From the NCBI RefSeq assembly GCF_003589595.1, contig NW_020653715.1:2135511-2199510 (forward strand): DNA of 64,000 bases. The letters are read 5' to 3'. Positions 54,755 through 64,000 of this stretch are shown in pieces (the stretch's first letter is position 1; each line of letters starts with the position of its first letter). Below the pieces are notes generated by a model that was not told where the DNA came from, searched no databases, and saw nothing but the letters and a program-made list of their open reading frames with translations. The stretch is from Hyposmocoma kahamanoa (Eukaryota; Arthropoda; Insecta; Lepidoptera; Cosmopterigidae). Made by a program: the position numbers and the translations under genes.

Positions 54755-54958
54755 ACTTTACCTATTTCTGCCGCCAAATCTGCTACCCGTTTTGAAGGAA
54801 CCTAAAGGTGCTGGTGAAATTACAGGCACATGGGATTTGTGAACATACATATGTCACAGGTGCAGTGCCTCTCAGATCTTTGCGACTTAAAGCTCTGAGC
54901 TTCACTGCAATTGTCATGGACAGGAGTGTCGCTTACCGCCAAATTCACAAATGTACGT
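54755..54958 (+). mobile_element. M-family retroposon copy 18
   Basis: CTTTACCTATTTCTGCCGCC, GGTGAAATTACAGGCACATG, CTCAGATCTTTGCGACTTAA, TCATGGACAGGAGTGTCGC. Confidence 0.8.
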
Positions 54959-55378
54959 AACTTAGTAAATATGGTTATAGGTACCGTCAAACCGTTGGAC
55001 TTCCGAAAAGAGAAGCTCTAACATCGTTCGAGTACGATCTTAAGTAATAGAAGCAACGTAATTCTCTGACTCAAAGTTATTCCCACTTCGGATAATAAAT
55101 TTAAACTTTTTTCACCAAGGCGAAGCGAAGTCAAATAGAAAAAGGCAAAGAAATCGCGATTTGCTTACCGGTGCGAGAGAGCTTTACGAACGAAGTGAAC
55201 CGTGAGATGTGATTAAAACGTTATCTTAGAAAAAATGACCCTCTTGTGTAATCGAGCGTGGAGTTTAAAGGGTTAAAAAAGTTAGTATTATAATTAAGAG
55301 ATTCAAACTAACCTTCCGCCATATTGGGTTTATTACGATTATATTCATATATTTTATAAATTTTGTAAAAATAGTTAA
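54959..55378. other. No gene recognised
   Basis: Nothing supported. Confidence 0.3.
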
Positions 55379-55760
55379 TGATAATAATAATGCACAAATT
55401 CATAACCCCACACTAAGGAAGCAAGACAGGTGTCATGGACACACATATAGACAACCACAAATTACACCCAAACTTAGGCCATACAAATATTTCTTCCGGC
55501 CCGGGAATCGAACCTCTGCAAGGCAAACTAGACAGTAGAGCATAGGTAACCGTTCGGCCACGTATTATCGTTACAAAGATCGAACAGCACAGAGAAAAAT
55601 TCCTTCGATCTCACTGGCCTCGACTCAGCGCATGTCGTCTGTCGTGCCGGTTAAATCGCGTTCATGTGTTTTTTCAAACAAATCAACGTTTCTAGTCCTT
55701 CACAGATCCCATGGTCATGGCTGACAGAGACTGTCTGGCGAGAGTCAAAGCCAGGGTCTG
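55379..55760 (-). mobile_element. L-family SINE copy 5, T-family scrap and Penelope tail
   Basis: 55379-55565: GACAACCACAAATTACACCC, GGCCCGGGAATCGAACC, GTAACCGTTCGGCCACG. 55570-55640: ACAAAGATCGAACAGCACAG, ATTCCTTCGATC. 55645-55755: AAATCGCGTTCATGTGTTTT, GATCCCATGGTCATGGCTGA. Confidence 0.7.
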
Positions 55761-56249
55761 TAAAACACAATTGTAAAAATATCAATTCTGACAAAAATAT
55801 CGTAGCAATCAACATAATAATCACATATTAACTACCATGGACCGAAAATGGCCAAAGAGTTTGAATAGATTACAAATCATAGAGTTAATATAAAAAATTA
55901 GAATGTCGATATTATTATGCGATATAACTCTGAAATTCAGTGGCATACGTTGCGTACTCCCACATGTGGAATGAGGTCATTAGCGAGAGTCTTAGAGTGT
56001 ACAAATCTCCAAGGCCTTTGACTGCGTCTGGCATGCAAGTATCACTCGAACGGTATCTTTGTTGATCTTTATAACTAGATTTTAGAGTTCGTAATCTATT
56101 TGTGACATGTACGATCAATATCAATAATGCACTATCCGACGCTATCACAGGCGTTTCTGTTCAAGTGTCAACTTGAGGCGTTAACGTTGTTTGCGTTAAA
56201 AAAGTAAAATATTATAAAAAATAAAAGAATTGAATAAAAACAAAAAAAA
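55761..56249 (+). other. Upstream region of SDR gene 1
   Basis: No repeat recognised. TATAAAAA at 56213 lies only about 30 bases before the ATG, too close for a usual TATA box. Promoter not placed. Confidence 0.3.
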
Positions 56250-57792
56250 ATGAGTTTTACTGGCAAATCAGTGATAGTCACAGGCGCAAGTTCCGGTATT
56301 GGAGCTGCCACAGCCATATTATTTGCTGAACAAGGAGCCAGCGTAGTCATAGTGGGACGTAATGAAACCAAATTGAATTCTGTAACTGGAAAACTTCCAA
56401 AGAATGCCAAATCATTGATCCTTAAAGCTGATGTCACTAGAGACGCTAAGAAAATTATTGATGAGACTGTGAAAAAGTTTGGCAAAATTGATATACTGGT
56501 TAACAATGCAGGATTTGGCAAACAAGGAAGTCTCACTGATGGAAAATTCTTGGAAGCTTATGACAGTATTATGGAAACCAACGTGAGAGCTGTAGCTGAA
56601 CTTACTATGTTAGCTCTTCCACATCTAACGAAGACTAAAGGGAATATCGTCAATATATCTAGCATTGCGGCCAAAATAGTGCCCGCTGATCCAACTTCTT
56701 TGCCTTACTGTGTTTCGAAGGCTGCTTTGGATCATTTTACAAGAGGAGCAGCATTGGAATTTGCTTCTAAAGGTATATACTTCTATACATCTATATTTAG
56801 TGAATGCATTATTATAGATGATCATTGGATACTATTAGACGTTTTTCGATTTACTCACTTCGGGATCTAGTTAATTTGAGATGTAAAAATAATTCTAATT
56901 CACGTGCGTCATTTATTAAACTGCCTCCGTGGCCGAACGGTTACCATGCCGGACTGCCACGCAGAGGTCCCAGGTTCGATTCCCGGGCCGGGAGAAATAT
57001 TTGTATGGCCTACATTTATTTCTCTCGTGAGTTTGGGTGTAATTTGTGGTTGTCTATGTGTGTGTCCATAGCATCCGCGACACAGGGTTTCCCTAGTGCG
57101 GGGCTATGTTGATTGTGAGCGTTATTGTGAGCGTTATTAAGAATGTCACCTAATCAGAATATAACCTCTCCAGTTTGACAAATTAATTCTGGGGAATCTC
57201 GAAAACTCATCCAAAGATTATACACTTTTCATCATTGGTTAATGATTTTCCGGGAATAAATATAAGAATCATCACGGTGAAACAACACATTTGCACAATA
57301 ACAAAATATTACACAAAACTATAGGGATCGACTGCTGTTACGGTATATTTTGAAAAAGTTTAATAAAAACTTCTCCATGTTGCAAGTTCTACTTCAAAGC
57401 CTCAATCAACCTTTACTGACGACAAATGAATGACCAATAACAAATCAACTGATATAGTAGTGTTAAGAGATTGTTACAAGTTACCTCTCGTTACAATACA
57501 TGTTATTCTGTTCTTTCTTAGTAACGGCGCACCCCAAAATGCTCTAAAACATTTACCATTTCTTACAGGTATCAGAGTCAACAGTGTCAACCCTGGGCCT
57601 GTAGCAACAGACTTCTTCACAAACATGGGTCGCGATGGCGCTCTCGAAGTCATTAAAGAGAGAACTGCTCTGAAAAGATATAGTACTTCCGAAGAGATTG
57701 CCGAATTAATTATGTACCTTGCTAGTGATAAAGCCCAAGGAATCACTGGTTCAATTATGGTTATTGATAACGGATGTCTTTTAGGACATTAA
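56250..57792 (+). CDS. Short-chain dehydrogenase/reductase (SDR), copy 1, two exons
   Basis: Exons 56250-56772 and 57569-57792 (stop included) join to a 248-aa protein, the usual length of a classical SDR. The family is NAD(P)(H)-dependent oxidoreductases acting on alcohols or carbonyls. Seen: cofactor motif TGASSGIG at residues 11-18, NNAG at 85-88, N111, catalytic S138 in NISS, Y153-x3-K157 (YCVSK), and NPGPVATDF after the splice. R37 in GRN favours NADP(H), by inference. There is no signal peptide or membrane segment, so it is probably cytosolic. The intron is phase 1, donor AAAG|GTATAT, acceptor TTACAG|GTATC, splitting the Gly codon of K-G-I-R. Closest in style to FabG-like 3-oxoacyl reductase-annotated insect SDRs, but the substrate cannot be read from sequence. 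A tandem duplicate lies 2.9 kb downstream. The S-to-Y spacing (15) is two longer than in many classical SDRs. Confidence 0.95.
56773..57568 (+). other. Intron of SDR gene 1 (796 bp)
   Basis: GT..AG intron, three times the length of the homologous intron in gene 2 (264 bp). A SINE of about 220 bp at 56918-57140 accounts for part of the excess. Confidence 0.9.
56918..57140 (+). mobile_element. L-family SINE copy 6 inside SDR gene 1 intron
   Basis: Well preserved: GCCTCCGTGGCCGAACGGTT, CCAGGTTCGATTCCCGGGCC, TTATTTCTCTCGTGAGTTTG, GACACAGGGTTTCCCTAGTG, GTGAGCGTTATT tail. Same strand as the gene. Closely matches 34744-34970, so probably recent. Confidence 0.93.
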
Positions 57793-58505
57793 AATGGATA
57801 ACACAGGAGATGGACTAAAGAACGTAGCAGAGACTGTCACAATTATCGGTCACTACCCGTGTTTCCACATTCACACAAAGCTATAGAAACTAAAATCGTG
57901 TATTGAAGGTTCAACTAATACTACAACTTCGAGTTAAAACATTTTGAATCAAATATCAATACTATCGTAATCGTTCCAGGACATAAAGGTAACTAACACC
58001 TCAGATTTTACAATTTAATGATTTTGTTTCACGAATATTGTAAATTTGTTTCACATTATCTTGATTTTTGTTTCAAATTATGTTAATCATAGTTTTATTA
58101 AATGTTTATTTGTTTTTTATTTCTTTTACCTTTGAAAATTCAATATTGTAAATTTGTTTATTGAATCTTTAATCTATTTATACAGCCAATACTTCCTCTC
58201 CTCCTCCAAGGAGACGATTTGAGATATAGTCTGCCTCGCTGGCCCAATGTTGGTTAATCGAGTTACGAAGGTTTTCCAACACGCAGGTTTCATTACCATC
58301 TTTTCCTTTACCGTTAGCGAGTGAGGTGTTGCTAAGTTATCTACAATAGACGTAAAGAACTTAAGAATCGATACTACCTTAGCTTGAATTCAAATTTTTC
58401 GGAATCGGTTCTATTGCGCAAGTCTAAGGGCAGGGACACTGGCTTTAATTCAGAATGTATTTTTTTACAAACGAATTCAAATCCATTTGAAAAATATATA
58501 TCATT
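57793..58505 (+). other. 3' flank of SDR gene 1
   Basis: The first 60 bases align with the 3' UTR of gene 2 (GGATAACACAGGAGATG; ACTGTCACAATTAT), but AATAAA is absent at the homologous place (CGGTCACTAC instead). 58180-58335 may be a dispersed repeat shared with 42315-42420. Confidence 0.5.
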
Positions 58506-58507
58506 TT

Positions 58508-58800
58508 TCCGGATTTAAATCGCGTATATTTGTTTTTTTCAAACAAACCGACGTTTCGAGCCCTTTACAGGTCCCATGGTCACGGTTGACTGAGGTGGTA
58601 CAGTCTTCAACCAGTTATGTCTAATATTGATGCAAACCACCCTATTTTTTTCACTATAGTTACAATAGTTATTAATTAAATACCTTATTTTATTTTTTTT
58701 AAATAAATTATTTTTTTTTTGCCTTATTTTAAATACGCGATTTAAATCCAGAAAAATAGTTTCATTTCCTATGTGTAACAATCGCGAAAACCTAAGAACT
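58508..58800. mobile_element. Penelope-type tail with inverted terminal copies
   Basis: Left: TTCCGGATTTAAATCGCGTA, CCGACGTTTCGAGCCC, CCATGGTCACGGTTGACTGA. Right: ATACGCGATTTAAATCCAGA and TTTCATTTCCTATGTGTAAC, inverted relative to the left. Direct or inverted terminal copies are a known habit of Penelope-like elements. Confidence 0.65.
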
Positions 58801-60538
58801 CGACAATCAGTGTATATTCTGTATTTTACTACATATTTTTTTCCAAAATGATTAATTCAACAATTTCACTATTGCGCGGAATCAACCAATGCCATTTGAG
58901 GTTGTATGTGTGATTGCCATGTGCGATTCGCTCCATCGATATCTCAATTGAGAAACGGCCATCCTCTCACTAGTCTACCGTAAGTCGGTTGAAGCATCCA
59001 AGTAGGTCGCTGAAGAGACAAAATGTGTATAGACGCTAGTCCAACCCGATGGGACTTCAATACCCCAACATAGCCCACGCTTACTGTGTGCCCCTCGTGC
59101 CTGTACGAGGGAAGATCTCTACGCGGCAACGGATAGTGCAGTCAAGGTAGCAACATATTGTTCAATATGTCCTAATATAAAAGAAACATTGACACAATAA
59201 GGAGAAGAAGACTAGGCTACCACCGCTTGAAACATTTAACATTTAAATCTGTGATTTTTTTCTCATTAAAACACAATACCAACAAAATCTTTTGAGTATT
59301 ACTATAGGGCTTTAGGATATGATATATTAATGACTAATTCAGGTAGTAGTTACATTGCTAATTCGAAACAAAACTACAGTTTCTGGATCTGTATCGCGTA
59401 TATTAATTATTTCAAACAAACCAATACTTTGATAATGTTAATAGTTTTGTTTTGTTACAATACACAGCGATAATAATAATAATGTATAGAAATTTATAAA
59501 CATTAGTGTGAAAAGCATCAAGTAGGAACACATACAAATTGTATTCCAAGCCATCTCCAGTATCAATAATATTTATCTTCGTTCTGTGACATGACAATCG
59601 TACGGAATATAATGGCGTAAATGCGAGTTACTTCAAACTGCAAACGTAAATAAATCTATATATCACCCACAATGTAATTGATATAATTTTGTTTAATTTT
59701 AAAATTTGTCAGAAATTACTTACTTTTGTCACATACAAATTCACACAGATCTTAAAACAGGTACGAGGTTAGATCAATCAATTCTGGTCAATTAAGATAT
59801 ATGAACTATCTAGTACATTTTTCCTATTATACTAATATTGCCCACTATAAATTTAAAATTGTCTAAGTGCCATCAGATTCTGGTACACCTTATAATATAG
59901 TTGGTATCTGTAATTTCTGCAAAAATAATCGTTAAGGTAAATCTTTCAAACCTAACAGGTATCGCCTAATTTGCTATAGCATATTAGTAAATATAAAAAA
60001 CAACATTACATAAAATCTACAATTTGGTGTCCACAGTATTGGTTTTATTGTTATCATGTCCATGTCGGTGACACTAAACGGGCTACTGCAGCAGATGCTC
60101 GAGCTAACACTACTACCATATAGACATTCAAAAATACCTATATTTGGTTTAGTAATAACGGGTATACAAAGTAATTGCTTATTGACGAGAACAGAATATA
60201 AAGCTTGTACAGGCTTTGACAAAAAGCTGCAACAGTAATTTGAGATATGATAAAAATTACTTCATTAAAATGATATTAACGTGCACATGAATGGAAATTT
60301 CTTATAGTAATGTAACATTGTAGCATTGAATAAATGGAATAGAATTTCAAAAGACATTGCATAATATTTATTTTTAAGTAGATGCACAAGAGATAAGCAA
60401 TCAAGTATACGTTATCTATAAGTGTAATGGAAACAATAAATATAAATGAAAACTATTCCTTATGCTTGCTTTATATTGAATTGTGCACTTAATACAGACG
60501 TTAGAATCTTTTGGACGACAGGAACTGTTATATAATAA
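58801..60538. other. Intergenic region between the SDR genes
   Basis: A short Penelope tail scrap at 59385-59435 (ATCGCGTATATTAATTATTT). No gene recognised in the rest. Confidence 0.35.
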
Positions 60539-60546
60539 TATAAAAG
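60539..60546 (+). promoter_or_regulatory. TATA-like box upstream of SDR gene 2
   Basis: TATAAAAG, 97 bases before the ATG at 60643; would place transcription start near 60570. Not tested by any transcript. Confidence 0.3.
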
Positions 60547-60642
60547 ATTTTGAAGAAACGGTGCAAGAAGAAAAGGGAAGAAAATATACAGACGGAATAT
60601 AATTTGAACAAGTGCTGTAACAGAAAAATAGAAATGCCAAAA

Positions 60643-61653
60643 ATGAGTTTTGCAGGGAAATCAGTGATAGTCACAGGGGCGAGCTCCGGTATTGGAGCTG
60701 CTACAGCAATATTGTTTGCTGAACAAGGAGCCAGTGTAGTCATAATCGGACGAAATGAATCTAAACTGAATGCTGTAGCCGGAAAACTTCCAAAGAATGC
60801 CCAGCCATTGATTATGAAAGCTGATGTCACTACAGACGCTAAGAAAATCATCGATGAAACTGTGAATAAGTTTGGCAAAATTGATGTACTGGTCAACAAT
60901 GCAGGGTTTGGTAAATATGGTAGTCTTACTGATGGGAAATTCTTGGAAGCTTATGACACTGTAATGAAAACCAACCTAAGAGCTGTAGCTGAACTTACTA
61001 TGTTGGCTCTTCCTCATCTAACGAAGACTAAAGGAAATATTATTAATATTTCAAGCGTTGCGGCTATGTCTGTACCGCGTGATGCAAGATCCCTAAGTTA
61101 TTATATTTCAAAGGCGGCTTTGGATCATTTTACTAGAGGAGCAGCTTTGGAATTTGCTTCTAAAGGTACGTACTTTTATGTAGGGAACTACTACAGGGAC
61201 ATCAACGTGAGTTTACTCTTCGGTCACCTAGGTGGTTGACCAGTTTGCATTAATTTGAGAGAAGAGCTTTTCTAAATTGGTTCTGGTCAGGGTGGTCTAA
61301 GTAGTGCACCGTAGAAAACAGAATTCTCTAGCTAGAGCTCATGTAACTGATTTTAGTTATTAGGCACATTATTATTATACAAGCATATTAAACAATTCAC
61401 TTCAGAACGCGCGAATACTATTGTTTCAGGTATTAGAGTCAACAGTGTCAACCCTGGACCTGTAGTAACAGACTTCTTAGAAAATATGGATGCCGAAATG
61501 AGCTATGATGACGTTAAGAACTTCACTGTTCTGAAAAGAGTTAGTACTGCCGAGGAGATTGCCGAATTAATAATGTACCTTGCTGGTGATAAAGCACAGG
61601 GAATCACTGGTTCTATTATGGTTACTGACAATGGGTTTCTTTTGAAACGCTGA
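60643..61653 (+). CDS. Short-chain dehydrogenase/reductase (SDR), copy 2, two exons
   Basis: Exons 60643-61165 and 61430-61653, exactly the lengths of copy 1 (523 and 224 nt), giving 248 aa. The start was chosen by alignment with copy 1 (MSFAGKS against MSFTGKS); an in-frame ATG nine bases upstream (60634, MPKMSF) is possible. Seen: TGASSGIG 11-18, NNAG 85-88, N111, NISS with S138, Y153-x3-K157 (YYISK), NPGPVVTDF. Intron donor TAAAG|GTACG and acceptor TTTCAG|GTATT, phase 1, same codon. By eye about 26 of 175 residues differ from copy 1 before the splice and about 22 of 73 after it. The changes cluster between residues 187 and 205, the loop and helix after the PG motif that closes over substrate in SDRs. 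The pair probably share cofactor and chemistry but may differ in substrate (inference). Confidence 0.95.
61166..61429 (+). other. Intron of SDR gene 2 (264 bp)
   Basis: GT..AG, acceptor preceded by TACTATTGTTTCAG. No repeat seen in it. Confidence 0.9.
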
Positions 61654-61693
61654 AGTGGATAACGCAAGAGGTGATCCAAACTGTCGCAATTAT

Positions 61694-61699
61694 AATAAA
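61694..61699 (+). terminator. Poly(A) signal of SDR gene 2
   Basis: AATAAA 40 bases after the stop codon. Confidence 0.6.
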
Positions 61700-61894
61700 A
61701 CATAGAAGATAAAATTATGCGTTATATGCCAAACCATAATAATACGAGTATATATAAATCATGATTCATTGATTCGTTCATTTCATTTTTATTTTGTAAT
61801 TATTGTACTAACAGTGGAATAGATAGCTTGTAAGTTTACTAACAAAATATTGTCTGCGATAAATGATTTTTATTTAATTTTTTTGTTTATTTTT

Positions 61895-62335
61895 AACCGA
61901 CTTCAAAAAAGGAGGAGGTTCTCAATTCGACTGTGTTTTTTTTTTGTATGTATGTTACGCGATAACTCCGGTATTTGTAAACCTATTTTCATGATTCTTT
62001 TTTTGTTGGAAGGGGGGTACTTCCATAATGGTCCCATTTCATTTTTAAGAAAATCATCCACCTCTAAGGGTGGCTGTTCACGCATGAAGATTCATTTTTA
62101 TAAATAGCGACCAAATTTTACTTAGGAGCAATTATTTTAATGGTTGATTTTGCTATTTCTCCAATCCAAGGCGTTTTTCTCTCCATATACTTTGAGTAGT
62201 GAGAACCGATTTTTATTATCTCCAGTGTCAAGTCCTGTTTAATGGCGAATTTACGGATATTTCAATAAAACTAAGCAAACAGACGTAATTCCACGTACTT
62301 TTGAGGTCGGTTTTTTTAGTACTTTGTACTGAGAT
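61895..62335 (+). mobile_element. D-family TIR element, copy 3 (most complete)
   Basis: AACCGACTTCAAAAAAGGAG at the left and CTTTTGAGGTCGGTTTTTTT at the right are inverted; then AGTACTTTGTACT. Interior GGTTCTCAATTCGACTG, TTACGCGATAACTCCGG, CCACCTCTAAGGGTGG. Lies 240 bases downstream of SDR gene 2. Confidence 0.7.
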
Positions 62336-62999
62336 TAATAAATTATTTGAAAACTATTCTGCCATATCATTACTGTGACAACTGCGCTCCGATTGGCCAG
62401 CCCGAATTCGAAACAATTGACGGGTGTCGTCAACTGTTTCACTTCAAAAGGACCACTTAATTTGAGCTTTGCTATAATGGACGAAAATTGCAAAATTACC
62501 TATTTAATATTTAATTACCGATGAAATGTGATTCCGTTTGTTTTGGAATTAGATGTTTTGCTGTTTTTCCCACACCACCGAATAGAACAGCACGGCATTG
62601 TAAGAGATATTATCTTTATCACAATAAATACAGAATATTTTTTGGAATATACGGAGACGTACACACAGGTCAGTAGTTGGCCTGTCTATATTTCAGTGCA
62701 AACGGGAGTTGATATTTATAAGAGCTGTATCGCTAATGTGTTACCAGGAATATATGACCCTTATTTCGTCTCTATTTCTGATTATATACTCGATGAGTTC
62801 AAGTAACTCAATTTCAAAGTATCTTCGTAATTTAATGATGTTTTTTTGTTTCATTAGTAGTGCCATTTTGCTCAGCGCTGTCATGATTATTACTTGTAAG
62901 TAATTCGTAATTACAAGAAACTAGTGAGGTAACTTCACAACAAATAATTGAATATCATGGTGGTAATACATTTTGTGTGAAAATTATTACAATTAATAG
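62336..62999. other. No gene recognised
   Basis: An open frame at 62528-62806 has no domain. CAATTGACGGGTGTCGTCAACTG (62414-62436) is a small imperfect palindrome. Confidence 0.3.
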
Positions 63000-63240
63000 C
63001 GACATCTATAGCCAGGGCTGGTAGCTGTAAAGGTACCTAACTGGGTGACGAAATACTTTTATAGATTTCTCATACGGCTAGAAAGTCCTTGAAAAACCAA
63101 ATACAAAGATCCAACAACAAGTACATGGAAAAATTCGTGAGGACCGCTGGTTCGTTCCGTGGCTTAGTTGACATAGCGTCTGGCACGGTTTGCTAGGAGA
63201 CGTTGTTTCGAGTCCGGCCGGATCGAAGAAGTTTTTTCTA
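63000..63240 (+). mobile_element. T-family tRNA-bearing element, plus copy
   Basis: GCGACATCTATAGCCAGGGC, body, CGTTCCGTGGCTTAGTTGAC (A box), GCGTCTGGCACGGT, GTTTCGAGTCCGGCCGG (B box mutated), T6 run. The outer TIRs are missing. Confidence 0.75.
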
Positions 63241-63756
63241 ATGTACCGGGTTCGATTCCCTAGTTTTATTTTCCCTATGAAGGTAGAAAATCAAACAAAG
63301 AATTACGGTAATTTAGAATAATTATAATAAAAAATAATTAATTCACGAATTAAAATTAAAATTTAAAAAAAAGTGTACATATATTTATCACGGGTCGTGG
63401 TATCGCCTTAAGACTTTAGGTTTTACGCTTCCGAGTATGGTACCCCGTCCTGTATATTTGCCGGCGCAGAAGAAGGACCACAGGACGAGCAGCAATTGGT
63501 ACCCGTTCAGCGGATGTTGTTTCATCCTTTCATCTTTTCAGTCCGGACGTAGTCAAGCTCCAGGTGTATGAGCCCGAAGGAAGCTCAGCAATGGTAGTAA
63601 TTGCCAACCCGAAGGTAGTTTTTCAACCCGAAGAAGACTCTCCAACCCGAAGGTAATTTAATCTGAAGAAGACTTCCTGTAACGGACAACCAACTTAACT
63701 ACCAGTTGTACCAGTCCTTTTGCCTCTGAAAGCCCACAGACGGCAAAAGAGAATTA
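63241..63756. other. Unassigned; CCCGAAG short repeats, possible LTR
   Basis: 63569-63660 repeats (A)CCCGAAGGWAG / CCCGAAGAAGACT four to five times. Could be part of a long terminal repeat ending near 63783 (see next entry). Confidence 0.3.
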
Positions 63757-63787
63757 GAGAAGAGCACCTACATAGTAGCAATTACCG

Positions 63788-63805
63788 GTGGCGCGACCAG
63801 AGCGG
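63788..63805 (+). other. Possible tRNA primer-binding site of an LTR element
   Basis: TGGCGCGACCAGAGCGG begins with TGG and could pair with a tRNA 3' end carrying CCA. It is preceded by CAATTACCGG, an LTR-like ending. No gag or pol lies inside the window, so this is tentative. Confidence 0.25.
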
Positions 63806-63956
63806 AATTGCAGTCTAAATTGTGTAAAAATAGATAAAAAAAAGAATTTAGGTAGTAAGGCTGAAGGCCGAGACGTTTGCTTATTGTTAGAAAAGAATAA
63901 AAACTGAATAAACCAAAGAAAACAACGTCTGGTGAAAAAATACAATGAAAAAATAC

Positions 63957-64000
63957 AAAATTTCAAAAATTAACGAACAATCGTTAATTTTTGAAATTTT
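63957..64000. repeat. Perfect palindrome at the window edge
   Basis: Twenty bases (63957-63976, ending TTAACGA) are the exact complement of 63981-64000 across a 4-base loop ACAA. May extend beyond the window. Confidence 0.85.

Noticed and set aside
56168..56536. Minus-strand frame over SDR gene 1
   Set aside because: Antisense shadow of a clearly coding SDR exon; the same happens at 60528-60899.
57430..57568. 5' extension of SDR gene 1 exon 2
   Set aside because: Open frame runs through the intron end; the TTACAG acceptor and the homologous splice in copy 2 fix the exon start at 57569.
60550..60642. N-terminal extension of SDR gene 2 (KKRCKKKREEN..)
   Set aside because: Has no ATG start (TTG), absent from copy 1, not SDR-like.

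Overview
This is a eukaryotic, AT-rich, repeat-dense window that looks like a lepidopteran (butterfly or moth) genome. The repeat families point there: CR1/Jockey-, RTE- and R1-type LINE fragments, a Penelope-like element, tRNA-derived SINEs, an abundant roughly 300-bp A-tailed retroposon, and many short terminal-inverted-repeat (TIR) elements. Nothing bacterial is visible (no operons, no CRISPR). Order-level assignment is inference; no species is claimed.

Only one pair of genes can be called with confidence. Two tandem, same-strand short-chain dehydrogenase/reductase (SDR) genes lie at 56250-57792 and 60643-61653. Each has two exons of 523 and 224 nt, a phase-1 intron at the same codon, and encodes 248 aa. 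They are a gene duplication. Copy 1 has a SINE in its intron and seems to have lost the poly(A) signal seen in copy 2. The substrate-side C-terminal region has diverged faster than the cofactor and catalytic core.

Layout. 1-13000: LINE tails, a TIR element carrying a tRNA-like gene (489-817), a P-like non-autonomous element (2690-3067) nested in a larger repeat (2476-3655), a CR1/Jockey RT fragment (3933-4450), and repeated blocks around 7000-8700. 13000-24600: second P-like copy (13330-13707), Harbinger derivative with a MADF start (14051-14449), Penelope GIY-YIG fragment (15227-15509), second copy of the large repeat (17745-18604), a hAT-type MITE (19099-19483), a hAT remnant (21669-22739), a Jockey fragment (24391-24579). 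24600-37500: two RTE C-termini, SINEs, a MITE with perfect 42-bp TIRs (30757-30921), a large repeat rich in GGCGGCCAT-like motifs (32100-33515). 37870-39966: the longest element, a 5'-truncated LINE with a nearly full RT. 40000-55500: retroposons, the inverted copy of the large repeat (50765-51860) and an assembly gap flanked by a 47-bp duplication. 55900-62340: the SDR pair. 62340-64000: a tRNA-type element, a possible LTR-retrotransposon start and a perfect palindrome at the window edge.

Apart from the SDR pair the genes do not form a pathway; the window is mainly a record of transposon insertion, nesting and decay. All family assignments come from reading motifs by eye; no database search was run.
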